Part shown: piece after piece, positions 48,591 to 59,912 of the stretch
Layout of the letters: the number at the start of each line of letters is the position of its first letter
Numbering within the stretch: position 1 is the first letter of the stretch
From: Grammothele lineata
Taxonomy: Eukaryota > Basidiomycota > Agaricomycetes > Polyporales > Polyporaceae
Direction of reading: 5' to 3'
DNA: 64,000 nt
NCBI GenBank assembly: GCA_002150815.3
Contig: NDFF03000172.1
Span: forward strand, 1 to 64,000
Notes under the pieces: generated by a model
Databases searched by the model: none
The model's input: the letters and a program-made list of their open reading frames with translations, nothing else
Told to the model about the DNA's origin: nothing
Made by a program: the position numbers and the translations under genes

Positions 48591-49138
48591 TAGAATGTTT
48601 GGTGCCTGGCATTGTACACGTACAGAGGCCTCGTTTAACCGGGAACAAAATACTGTTCTGCGTAGCATGCTTCTCATGCCGGTGCGCTTCACCTTACCTG
48701 GAACCAAATATGCAGTGAATATCAAGCACGCTATGGTCACGATGCGCACCGCTACCGTTCAAATACCTATTCTCCCTCACCTGGCATTGAAGATTGAAGT
48801 TGGAAGGGAAGCTGAGCCACAGATGGTGTGGGTCTTCCCATTCTAGGAGACCACCCAAGATGTGATGCCCGAAGTACACGGCCCCAGTCAAGCACCGCCG
48901 AGGAGGGCGATACTTCTGTCCATTACGCGTCTAAGGCCATGCCCTTCATTTCTTCTCATGATAGGCTCGCTCTTGGCAGATTTCTCGCCCTGGTCATCCT
49001 CAGTCCACAACCCATATCTCCTCTGATCCTGGAGGACTGCTCTCTAAATAATACTGATCCACCTCTATCCCTGTGTGCGTCACTGCAGCACTCTCTGCTA
49101 ATCTCACGAGCTCATTACGACACGCACCCGTACAGATA
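48591..49138. other. Intergenic block conserved with the left arm
   Basis: Bases 48600-48845 match the inverted 15850-16080 between the dead FMN gene and HET. The rest is the HET' leader; the codons just before the ATG also resemble the left arm (LTSSLRHAPVQI against LSSSLRHALVQT), which may reflect a leader or a longer N-terminus. Confidence 0.45.
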
Positions 49139-51829
49139 ATGTGGCTTCTCAACACTTCCACTGCCGAGCTCCGGTTCTTCACCAGCCCGCAGGATATTCC
49201 CGGCGGGTACGCCATTCTCTCGCACGTATGGGGCCCACCGGAGACAGAGGACACATTCCAGAAGGTTCAGGCGTACACGGAGCAGTGCAAGCGAGAGGCC
49301 GAGCGTGTGGATCCTCCCGTGTCGGAAAGGCTACTCAAAACGTTGCACGAGTTGCACGAGCTGATTTCACAGGTTGACGCAAACGTTGCGAAGGTCGTGA
49401 CCTCACGTATTGCCTCGGAACTTTCACAAACGGGGTTAAACATCATTCCCTCCCACCCTTACCCCGTCACCGATCCTCCAAGAGTTCCTTTATCACTTGA
49501 TTCTCTATCCCACCCCATCCCGGGAACCACGACGCCTCAGATTCTCCCCACTCAAAAATCCTGCTCTGTCCCACGCGATCTCTTGACCGATAAAATCCGA
49601 CAATTTCTCAAACTTGCAGAGAGATACGGCTACGACTGGGCGTGGGCAGACACGTGTTGCATCGACAAGACGAGCAGCGCAGAACTCACTGAAGCGATAA
49701 ATTCCATGTTTGAATACTATGCGTCTTCCGATGTTTGTTTTGTATTCCTTTCCGACGTCTCTCCGTCTGTCTCATCCATGGACACGAGCCCATATTTTGG
49801 TATCAACAAGAATGGGTTCCCATCAGACCAATTCGAACAAAGTAGATGGCACCGACGAGGCTGGACGCTTCAAGAACTCCTCGCTCCTCGCACTGTCGTC
49901 TTCTGTGCCTGTGACTGGTCCGTCTTAGGTACCAAGCACGACTTGGCAGAAGATCTTGAATTTGCTACGAAGATCTCTGAGGACGTTTTCCGCTTCAACA
50001 CCAAAATTTCTGATTATCCTGTGGGAGTGAGAATGTCGTGGGCCGCAGACAGGGTCACGACGAGGCCTGAGGACGAAGCGTACTGCTTGCTTGGGCTCTT
50101 CAATGTTCGAATGCCAACCCTCTATGGAGAAGGACGCCACGCGTTCTACCGCCTACAGGAAGAGATTATGCGCACCTCCTTCGATACGTCCCTCTTTGTC
50201 TGGGAAGAGAGTTCGCCCGATGCGGCAGTTTTCCAACAATCAACGAATGGCGAGTGGAGTCTCCTTCCATTCTGTTGTTTAATTAATGCGTATCCCGCTC
50301 TCCAGATTCCGCACAAGTCGTATATGATATAGATATCCTCAAAGAAATGTTTGATTCAGTGGTGCAAGGAGAAATTATCCCTAACAGCCATGCTTTTTCC
50401 GTATCTCCATCGCACTTCAAATTGTGGCAAAAATTCCGCGGTCAAGGTTTTGACCTTGCATTTGTTCCGCGAATGAGATCCTATCCCTTTACAGTATGTA
50501 TATGTCCCTTTGCGAACACCCCGTAACATGACTTGTATGACTATGTTCTGATTTTGGTTTTATCAGAATTTAGTTGAAAGAAGCCCTTCTCCTGAAGTTG
50601 ATCCAACAGTGCCACCTGTGAGTATAATGAATAATGCACCAACATTCTGTCTAACTTCTCTGGAAACAATCGTAGGTAGAGCATCATGATTCCGATCGCA
50701 CGCCTCAAGGGAACTTGTTGGACTCACAAAACCAGAATGTGCCATCCACGGTAATGCCCACATTCACCCTCACCGCAAACGTGGTTCGAGCACACATTCC
50801 CATCATCCCTCTCAACTCCATGTGGTCTCTTGCTCAGCTCTTCTGTGATGTCACGGGTGGATCTGTATGGCTTCCGCTGAGTCCTACTGCACGCTCCCTC
50901 CGTGCTTCAGGGCCTATCTATCAATGCGGATATCATAGCACCGGGAAAAAGCGCATCCCAGCCTCAGAGAAGGCTCATCGTTGTTTCCGACAGTGTTCTT
51001 TCGGAGCTTCAAGAGCATCTGCAATGGGAAGACATAAATATTTCCACTCGTCCTTCCTCTCTGACCACCAACACATATCCCGATCATCCTCGATGCAGAC
51101 TGACACGGAGAAACTTGGAGAGGAAGACGCCCTTCTACGTCAGTCCTTCGAAGCTTCAACTCATAGAACGTACTTTTGGATGGCGCTTGTGCGCTTTTGA
51201 AGCTGACTGGATATTCAATCGGGATCTCTCTGTGAATTACCGTGCAATCCTTGGTTTCCAGGTTATCCAGCCTCTCTCCGACGCTGGCGGCCTTCGGACG
51301 CAGGGGTTTCGAATCTCCTTCGGCACATGCTTTAAATCCCCTTCACAATTCCCTTCCGATTCCGATGCAATCGTCTCCACGCCCCCTTCAAACTCACGCG
51401 AGAGTCTCCGAGTCAAGCATTACGCCTTCGTCGAATTCTTCTCTGATCCATCCAAAGTTTCTTACTGGGACAGAAAGTTCGATGGCCACTCGTGTATAGA
51501 CGATCACGTCGAGTCATGGCCAAAGTCTACTGATCAAGGCAACTCAGAGTCTGGTGAGATGAACGTATGCCTTACGCTCAGTGTACCGAGCACCGCCGAG
51601 CGCATAGGAGATTCGGAGAAATTGGAGCTAGAGATCAGGTATGTATGTTTCGACGCTGTATAGCCGGAGGCATACAGCTGACCATCTTGGATACAGTGCA
51701 ACATCCTTGAGTCAAAATGTGCTAGGAATTAGCACGCCTCTGCATGAGAAGAGGTGGAAGTATCTTGGGTCCGGGGACGGATTGAGCGAACTTCGACAGG
51801 CGGGGCTGGACAAGATAGAGTGGGAGTAG
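49139..51829 (+). pseudogene. HET-domain protein, right arm, with internal frameshift
   Basis: The start MWLLNTSTAEL and the whole HET domain are intact: YAILSHVWG, YDWAWADTCCIDKTSSAEL, SRWHRRGWTLQELLAPRTV, RMSWAADRVTTRPEDEAYC. An intron near 50250-50304 leads into VVYDIDILKEMFDSVV and later MPTFTLTANVVRAHIP. At about 50935-50975 the sequence is four bases longer than in the left copy. The C-terminal region (LIVVSDSVLSELQEHLQWED to SGEMNVCLTLSV) therefore continues in another frame. The tail (LGISTPLHEKRWKYLGSGDG, then DKIEWE) is longer than in the left copy. If no unseen intron restores the frame, this copy encodes the HET domain without its C-terminal partner region. Confidence 0.75.
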
Positions 51830-52116
51830 AGTAGTACGTCTCATAAAGAGGATAGAAGAGAACTTGCTTGATTCGACTAGCTATGAACATTTCAATCGTC
51901 GATGGGTGAAATCATGCCGCACGCTTCGGTTGCGTCAAGCAATGACGTCCTAGGCTGTCATGGTTCCGGTTTAGCACTGGCTCCGTCAGCACATGTACCT
52001 CAACGTTGTCATCTACTAAGTCAACCGGACACTGGAAAGTGAGTTAATATTGCCTCCTGTCGCATGCGAGGAGTTACCACTACCGATGACAGTGGTTTGC
52101 TAACACTGCGCTCCTC

Positions 52117-52640
52117 TTACATGTCGTACTTCGACGCATCGCCCTTCTCATCCAAACTATCACTCAACGTTTCAACATCTCCCTGCAGAGTTTCGAGATC
52201 ATCATCAGTGTACATTCCTTTCTCAGATTTCGGTCCTGACGCCGTCTCCTTGTCGTTTGACGCTTCGCACAACGTACGCACGTCTTCTTCGTCGTAGTGG
52301 AGTGTTCCTGCTAGAGAAGCTAAGGAATACTGTCAGGCGTCGATACCTACATGAACGAATCGCAAGCGAAATAACATACCAATTCTCCTCGTGCTGGCAC
52401 TGGCAATGCGCCGAAGCGTCTGCCTTCTGCGGCGCAGCTCTCGGTCGAAACCCCGGGGCGTATCTGGAACGTTCGCGTTGACCATGTCCTTTCGTAGACG
52501 TAGTAATGTTAGTAGGCGGCATACGCAAACGCGGAAACACTAGAACTGACGGGGGTGTAATAAAGTTGCGCGTCCGCGACGACGACTGTCTGTCCCGTCA
52601 CCAGTCTCGACCATAGCGGCCCCGCGCGCCTGGCTGACAG
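52117..52640 (-). pseudogene. 3' remnant of the acidic-tail uncharacterised gene
   Basis: The minus strand reproduces the last exons of the gene at 10.8-12.5 kb: LWSRLVTGQTVVVADAQLY near 52620-52560, then DRELRRRRQTLRRIASASTR, HYDEEDVRTLCEASNDKETA, DDDLETLQGDVETLSDSLD and SKYDM with TAA at 52117. The 5' two-thirds of the gene (MSPFSRR-like start, GAFRPIFNVF) is absent. The surviving exons are well preserved. Confidence 0.75.
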
Positions 52641-53037
52641 TCTTCACATTCCATATCCTCTCACCCCTTCCTGTCGCTTTGTAAATCGTCTCTTGTATTC
52701 GGGCCTGTGATCCGTCCGTCAAACACATTCTTGAGGCGGTAACAATGGTGTGCTTATTTGTAGTTTCAACACGACGAAGACGAACTCGCAGCTGTATTTC
52801 AAGAGAGTCTAAACCTAGAGTCGACGTCGCTCGGGTGAGATTCTCTAAGGACGTATCATATATGATGGGCACGGCGGTGCTCTAAGCTCCGCCCCCGCCG
52901 TGTCGGTGACGTCATGGTCGCCGTGTGCACCCTGTCGCTTGAAGTTCGCGAACTGATTGTGAGCGGGATTGTCAGGGGCATCTAAGGGCTGGAAGGGTAG
53001 CACATCTTGACGCCTCACGAACATGACGGTGCCGAGT
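52641..53037. other. Junction region, nothing recognised
   Basis: The minus strand of 52872-52640 has an open stretch (YDTSLENLTRATSTLGLDSL) with no counterpart in the left-arm gene. It may be foreign sequence at the truncation point. Homology to the left arm stops here. Confidence 0.35.
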
Positions 53038-53135
53038 CGGATGTGAATGTGCGTGAGGACGGATGAGGGCGAATGACTACCACAGCCATGCGCTCATCTG
53101 CCCTCACGCACTCTCACACACATTCACACACCTGA
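53038..53135. repeat. Imperfect inverted repeat
   Basis: TGTGAATGTGCGTGAGG near 53041 is largely mirrored by CCTCACGCACTCTCACACACATTCACACA near 53102, with GATGAGGGC / GCCCTC also paired. It could fold into a long hairpin or be the end of a small element. Confidence 0.45.
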
Positions 53136-53339
53136 TACTAAGGCCGTGCGCTTGTGAAATGTTCGCGAAGTATTGCGATGTCGAAGAGGCAAACTTTGGG
53201 GAGGCAACGCGAGCCCCCAAATTCAAAGTTTGAATCGTCGTAAACGAATCTACAATGACGAAAACAAAGTTTAGTAAATAAACATGCGTCGCGGAGGGTG
53301 AAGGAAACAGAGCGATGAACTCCAGTGGAGGAGGATGAA

Positions 53340-53490
53340 AGTGAACGAGACGCGTAAGGCGGCGTGAACGCGCGTGAGCTCCGTTGAGAGAGCGTGAGCG
53401 CGCGTGAAAACGCATGAATGCGCCTGAAAGCGCATGAATCAGCATGAATCAGCGGGAATCAGCGGGAATCAGAGGGAATCAGGGCGAAAC
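53340..53490. repeat. 10-base tandem repeat array
   Basis: Five consecutive 10-mers at 53437-53486 have the form AATCAGCATG / AATCAGCGGG / AATCAGAGGG. They are preceded by looser 10-11-base units of the type GCGCGTGAA / GCGCATGAA. The array is noncoding and lies between the truncated right arm and the MYND gene. Confidence 0.65.
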
Positions 53491-53731
53491 TGCGTGATTG
53501 TAGATGAGGGGAGATGAGGGTGCATGGCCGTGATTTTCAAGGGCCTTCATGCGCACTCGTCTACTCTCGCCTACAATCACGCAGCGACTCGAAAATCGTA
53601 CATAGAAAACCGCGTCATAGCAGCGCAGAGCCCTGCTATGACCGTCGAGAAGGTGCGGACTCATCTGCATTTCTGACCCAAGGCTGTCCCGCAGCCAAAA
53701 TACCAGCACCGCACGAGTCCCTACTGACCCT

Positions 53732-55918
53732 TCAAAGGAGCTCTACGTACGTGAGTAAGCTATGCCGCTCCTCTCCTCTGCGGATGTTGATCCAAGTAGG
53801 AGTGGCGATGCGCCCGTTAGCGTTGCGCATCGGCTGTTCCCCTTCCCTTGGGCTGGATGACTGAAATGTCGTCGGGTAGACTCCGAAGTCCAGTCGAATG
53901 ACTAGGTGAGACGGATCCATTCCGGGAGTGTTGCGATGTACGTCATGTACGCGCCGGAGGTACTCTTCACGAGAATCTTTGATATCCGCGCGCGCGAGGT
54001 GGCGAAAGAACGCGGACTCGTACTTTGTAAAGCCCGCTGCGGCTGCTTTGCGGTCGTCTAGGCGAAGCACGTATGAGTGCCGGAGTACCACGAGCGGACT
54101 ACGAAGGATGAAACGAAACGTACAGGCATCAAGCTGATATTGCTTGGATTTACAGTCGTCCCTGTGCGCGTTCCAGCGTAGTCGTTGGCATACCTGTGAC
54201 GTTACATCCTGTCAGACAAGACAGGAATGCGGAGCCTGCGCAAAACTCACCTTGGAGCAGTACAGCACGGTCTGGCACCCGCCGCAACGACGGAGGGCTT
54301 GTTTATCCGGTTCTCTAGATGCACACTGCGTTGAAGGTGAGCCCCCGTGACGATGAGTTGAGGCGGCATGACACTCACGGAAGGGTTTTCGCATGTCGCA
54401 TGGCGACGATGCATAACGCGCTCGTGTTGGTACTCCTCAAGCGTCCGCAATCGCTGCCGTGCGAGTGACAGGAGGTTCTTCCACAGCATCTCAAACTCCT
54501 CGTTGGGGATTCTCGCCGACGACGAGCCTCTTTCTCTGTCTTGCGTAAGCGCCTCCAACGCGGGTGCGAGGCACGAGATTGCTTCCGGGTACACGAGCAG
54601 GCCGATGCACGCGTTGAACATCTCGTCAAAAGCCGTATAGTCGTCCACTGTACTGAAACATACAGGCTCTCGGAGCAGGCCTATGCATGCGGCTTCGAAC
54701 CCGCGCACAAAACCTCCCTCCACGGCTTGAGCCAGCCAAACGCACTGGGAACGAGGATCCAGGAACGTGCGAGCGAGCGCCCGTATCACTATGATGGCAG
54801 GAGTCGTGAGCATTGTCCGCTGGATGAAATTTGCCCCGACAAACGCGTCGGAGATTCGGACAAGGGTGGTTGTGATCAGAGGAACCAGGTCCCGGGAAAG
54901 GAGGGCGGCGAAGAGTGGACGATGGCGTCGAAAACCGTCGAAGATCTCGATCAGGCATCCGGAGACGGTCCAAGAAAAGTCGCACTGTGAAGTTTGAGAG
55001 AGGGCGCGGTTCAGTCGGGCAAGGAGGCGCTGGGAGAGTGCGTTGACATCGCCTCCGCCTGCCTGGATGACAAGGGGCAGATGCTCGGCCTTGAGATGCG
55101 AACTGATGGTGGAGAACATCTGTGTACCGAAATCGATGGGAGAACCAACGCCGAGGGCCATGGATGCGTCGTCAAACTCGAGCCAGAGGCTGGTTGCGAT
55201 TTGAATGGATGACGGCTGTTGTAGAAATAGGTCTCTAAGTCGGCGGCTATAGGAAACGATGATGTACGTGATACGGGTTAGGGTGTGGGTCAAGAAAGGC
55301 CGGGGGCGAAAACTTGGAGTTCCAGTGAGCTTGAAGCGGCCCTCGATAGCAGCATTTGCCCAGGTAATCCATCCATATAAGCCGGGCCAGATGTCCAGCA
55401 AGCGCTGCTCTAAGACGGGATCGGGAGTGATTTCGAACTGATGGTGACCGAACGAGGAAAGTCTGGCCATTGCGACGAGAGACGAGTAAGCGAGGCGGGC
55501 GCGAGTAGTGGTGACATCAGAGTAGTCAGAGGTTGTGGGGCCTCCGCGAAGAAAAGGCGAAATCAACTCTAGCACGTCGAGATTCGTCATCCCGGACCGT
55601 GGATCGTCCCATGCTTGTGAAATGATGCCCAAGGCGTACGGAGAACCTGCCCTTGCCTCTGTGATGAGCTAGAAGAAGAATACATGAGTATCTCTCCTAC
55701 AAACCGCAGGGCAGAACTCGAAAGCGACTAGGTATCCCAAATGTCGCGACCAACGGTGCCTCAGGCCCTAACTTCCGACAGAGCCCGACTCGGACCGGCG
55801 ACAACGGCACGGGAAAACTCACCCTTTGTGGGTCCAGGAAGAAGTGGGCATTGCCTTCTGCAATTATGTTTTCAGCCGCATGGGCGGGAATTTGAGCATA
55901 CGTCGAGGATGGGGGCAT
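53732..55918 (-). CDS. MYND-type zinc finger protein, copy 3
   Basis: Five exons (55918-55823, 55668-54379, 54325-54251, 54193-54124, 54057-53732) give 618 residues, with the same exon plan and the same 75- and 70-base finger exons as the left copies. Start MPPSSTYAQIPAHAAENI and exon 1 end FLDPQR. The helical domain begins LITEARAGSPYALGIISQAW. The finger reads CENPSC, CGGC, YCSKVCQRL and HRDDC. The C-terminal domain (DDRKAAAAGFTKYESAFF) ends in LLTYVELL. All zinc ligands are present. It is in inverted orientation relative to the two left copies, which fits the mirror layout. Function unknown beyond presumed protein binding. Confidence 0.85.
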
Positions 55919-56930
55919 TATGTGGTAAGATATGAGAGAGAAAGCTATGCAATAGGGGTGTAAAATCATTTGTGGTGGCGCCGGGTCGCGACATACTGGG
56001 CGGACCGCTGCGGACCGTTGGACTTGCATGCATGAAGGGAAGGTGTTTCTCACGATCATGACGGTGCCGAGACGTGCCTTGCTCGCTGAGCTTTTCTCTT
56101 GCCTCGTCGTGTACGTATACAGTACTGTTCCCCGTTCCACCACCGCCTGCTTTTCGAGCCCTTTCCCCTCATGCTTCGTGTTAATCTCTCCTATTTTGAT
56201 CGACTTCGACGCAAGAATTCTCTGCTCGCACTCTCCTGGCGGTGTCGCGGTCCACTCTCCGGAATTCGTGCGCTAGATCGATTCGACGCATGCTGGAGAG
56301 GATGCCCACAGGAGCCCCAGGGGGGTGCATAGTCTCCAGGATGGTGAGTGACTCTACTCGTCGTTTCACCCGGCATGCAGATGAATCCAGTATCCCGCAA
56401 TCCGTTCAGGATATGTTGCGCCCATGAGCAGGCTTTCGTACGGCCCGCCCGTTTCCGCCCTCCGATACGAAAAGCTCTAGGGGCGCGACCGCTCTCTTCG
56501 GTGAGTTCATCCCTTCCCATTTCGATGCCAATAACGTGGCCTCAAACCCTCCCTACGAACATAGCGTACTTCGTCCGGTCAAGCAGGAACACCGGACTTG
56601 CGGATCATCTTGATCTGCATGTTTAGGGTGTGTGTCGGTCTAGAGGATATCGGTGAGTGGTTCATCATTCCACCGTAGCTCCAGCCTCATGGCTTCACTG
56701 CGACAGCGTTGGCTCACCCGCTGATCACTCGCCGTGCCCTCTGCAGTGCGAGTTCCAGGATTCCACGAAGATTGTGCACGGTCACTCGGTCGCACCTTGG
56801 AGTAGCACTTCTCATCGGCGCCGGTCTTACGTTTCTTACGCTGAGAATCGGGATACGCCTATGATAGTGGTACGTCTACTCCAACAAGCCGTCGGGCGCG
56901 ACTCCGTCAGCGTCTTGTCCAACATCCCCA
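55919..56930. other. Upstream of MYND copy 3, no firm gene
   Basis: Plus-strand stretches at 56200-56340 (ending in a good donor, ATG|GTGAGTG) and 56657-56880 could be 5' exons of the gene that follows, but they show no recognisable domain and cannot be joined with confidence. Confidence 0.3.
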
Positions 56931-57824
56931 TTGACCATGCCCGTTCAGACATACTCCCTTCCTACGCCTCATCAAACCCTGCCCGCGGTGGAGACGTCAT
57001 CCTCTACACCCACAGTCCCCATCTACGTCGTGATTTCGCTGTGTAACCATCGTCTCCCGCCAACGCGAATATGGCCACACCCGCAATCCGTCGTCGTCGC
57101 CATACCACAGAACGTCTGGGATGAACTCCGTGCGTAGCATGGCGATCTGTGTACTTTGGAGCCAAGAAGCCTCAACGTCAGCTTACTGGTTTTCGCGTCC
57201 GTGAATTCATTGTCATCGGGCCGACCATGCAGACGCACTTCCTTCGCGCGGCGCTCCGCGACACGCAGCCGCGATTCTTGTGCCTGCGCGCGTTCGACGG
57301 GAATATCTTCACGGAGCAGCTCGTCAAGGTCATGCGTCGTCCGTACGTCCAACAACTAGAGTGCTTCGAAGTGGTCGTCATTCCGGGCGGGACGATCGAC
57401 CCGGAGAGCGTGGACGCTGCAGCGATGGTGGTGCGTTGTCACCGGTCCAAATCCCTGGTTTATGCTGACCTCTTTTCCCGAGCAGGAGGGCATCATCGAC
57501 GCGATCCGCCCGCTTTCCATCAAGGCGTTCGGGCTCACGATCTGCGCTACCTTTGCTGCGCCAGATCCTGCTCCCTCTGACTCCGTCCCGCTCTCCGCGG
57601 CGGAGAAGTTCCTGATGGAACTCAACCTCGACGCACTCGCGACACGCATCTCCGAGACCGTGCCGTCTCTGCGGACCATCATCATCTCGCTGGACGGCCC
57701 TCGAAACCGCCCGTTCCAGGTGGTACAGCGCGGGGCCAACTATGACGATTATTATATGCATACCGTGATGATTGCGCAAACCGGAGGCCTGAGACACAGC
57801 ACGGACAGTGAGCTTGATCGCTAG
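56931..57824 (+). CDS. Uncharacterised protein, 3' part clear
   Basis: Likely exons: a piece ending HPQSVVVAIPQNVWDELR near 57130; then QLTGFRVREFIVIGPTMQTH, FLCLRAFDGNIFTEQLVKVM and ECFEVVVIPGGTIDPESVDA; then after an intron near 57430-57485, EGIIDAIRPLSIKAFGLTIC, LSAAEKFLMELNLDALATRI, SETVPSLRTIIISLDGPRNR and a tail ending DSELDR at 57824. Alternating strand-like segments and SLRTIIISLDG resemble the C-terminal half of mushroom F-box/LRR-like proteins, but no F-box is seen. The 5' end is unsettled. It sits between MYND copies 3 and 4. Confidence 0.5.
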
Positions 57825-58429
57825 CTATGCGGCGACACCGGCCGGGGTGAGTCTCTCTGGCTGCAAGGAGGAGCAGAGATGATACCTGAGTCGATGGGTC
57901 CCACAAGGGGATGTACGGCGTTCGGATCGCTAGTACTATATGTTTCGATCTATTGCGATACACGATACTCAGCATTGATCCTCATGGCTATAATCAGAGA
58001 TTTCACTTCAGTCTGAACTGTCAAGTTGTTTTGTATACGAACGTCTGAAACCAAGGCTGCATACCATCTCAGGCTTGAGCTCTGTCTTTGGAGCCAGTCT
58101 ACCTGACCCTTTTATACGGTCGCAATTTGAGTAGTACTTGCTATTAAGGCTGCTTGGTGTAGCTGGCGAAGCTTGACTCGCCCATCGGGCGCTTCGGACT
58201 TCGGAACGCGGCACCGTTTGGGTAGCCGGGCCCCGGGCGACGAGCCGCACAGTGCTGGCCCGCTCTTCTCGGAGTTGCCATCGTCCGTTCGCAGAACGTC
58301 GATCTCCTTTCTTGCCCCTTCCGTCCCTCGCCTCAGTCTGTCGACATAGCGATGCCTACTGGAATGTCTTCGTACTCAGAAACTGTACAGCTACGTCCAC
58401 AAGATCTATCATAGCTTTTTTCTAAGCTC
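57825..58429. other. Intergenic, nothing recognised
   Basis: I find no supported feature here apart from the end of the previous gene. Confidence 0.35.
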
Positions 58430-59400
58430 TTGCCTACTTTCTCGACAGTGCCTTCGTCCTCAAGCTCGTCGAACAATGCGCGAAGATACACCAGTCTCCG
58501 TCTGTTCTTCCACGCCGCTATCTACCAGATAATCCCATGGAATGGGGAGGGAGAGAAGCAGGGGAATGAGTTCCCGAGTATGTCGATAAAGGTCAGTCCT
58601 CGAGCTCCCTTGCGTGTTCATAAGGCCATGTCGTCGCCCCCGCAGCACGCTCAGGCTGACGAAGTTGCTGCATCTTCCTCTAGTTAACGCTTACGTCGTC
58701 GAATCTCCAAGCTCTCGAGCCAGGTCGAGCGCGGGATAAACAGGTTAGGGAAGCCGTTGATGGAGCTACGGCTATGATAGTGCGTATGTCTCTTCTCCTA
58801 ATCTCTTGCGTCTGCGTACGAAACTGGGTCTCCAGCCTCAAGAGCCACATATTCCATCAATACGCGAAGGGCATCCCTGATATGAGCTGAAAGCGACGGT
58901 GCTGCCTCTCGGTGAGGTATTTAGTGAGGAACAATAGCAGGGCATATTCTTCTAGTGCGTATTTTCCCTATGTCTGTATGCGCCGTCGTTGACACGACAT
59001 CGTATACCTGTGCTGGCCAGAAGTCTACAGGTGACTAGCCTATGGGTGGTAGCGGCACCGCGAGGTCGTCAGCGACCCTAAGACTGACTCCCTGTTATCG
59101 CACTCTGCACCTACCCTCCCACGTCATCGCACGACTGTATCTCGACACGAAAGAGAAGATGTACCTGGACTTGTACGTCACGATCAGACAACTTTGAGGA
59201 CCGACAGACATCCAACACCCATTCATCGCGTATGTTCTCTTTCAAAATCTTCCTGAGACGTCCCTACCACTCCGCGCTCCGAGATCCCCACCCATTCCAC
59301 ACGTTCCCTACTTTCTCCATCCCGCACTCATGTCAGTCCATCTGACGTATGCACCCTTGCAGCCGTCTCCCAGGGAACAGGCTGTCTCCACTATTATCAA
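58430..59400 (+). pseudogene. Possible very degraded copy of the 2OG/Fe(II)-oxygenase-like gene
   Basis: The run ATAGTGCGTATGTCTCTTCT near 58777 and the following CAGCCTCAAGAGCC resemble an intron and its acceptor in the sequence at 63113-63170 (GTAGTGCGTATCTCTCTTCT, then TAGCTTCAAGACG). The flanking sequence QVREAVDGATAM weakly resembles ELLRVATELGIW there. Otherwise there is no open frame longer than about 85 residues and no catalytic motif. The identification rests on this short similarity only. Confidence 0.25.
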
Positions 59401-59912
59401 CCGCCTTTCACACTCGCTGGAACGACGTCGTACAGTTTTGCACCGTCACCACGTAATTCGCGGGTACCGCTGCGGCTGTCGCAAGTGTGCTCTCAGATAG
59501 ATTCGCCCGGAGACTATGGCCGAGTAGCTTCGGGAAGAGATTGGCTTATACCGGGTTTCGGGGTGAGTACCGCCAGCTGGCTGTTTGCATCGCTGGAGAA
59601 CGGTCCCGTGTGAAGCTGACTCCGTCCCAGAACACGGATTTGGTCGTTGAAACGATAGGCGCTGCATGGAGGCACGGAGATCCCCCACACGGCTGATATT
59701 TCGAGCGAACCTAGTTCGATCGTTGTACGTGTTGTATTCTGCCTCGATTCGATGGCGCTCTTCTGACGCTTTCACGTCCCTAATACACACTAACAGTACC
59801 CCAGATTGTGTCCGTTAGGGCTCATCGCTAGATCTCTCGAAGCTCTCTGGCTCCGTACAAATGAAAGCGTCCCGCTGCTAGTATGAGCGTTCAATCAAAC
59901 ACAAGAGCCGCC
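59401..59912. other. Intergenic, nothing recognised
   Basis: This holds the 3' side of MYND copy 4. There is no recognisable coding or repeat signal. Confidence 0.35.

Noticed and set aside
12117..52640. Mirror arms as an assembly artefact of two haplotypes joined head to head
   Set aside because: The arms differ in gene content, order, private lesions and a transposon-like insertion, which is more than expected for alleles. It cannot be excluded without long reads, so it is kept as a caveat.
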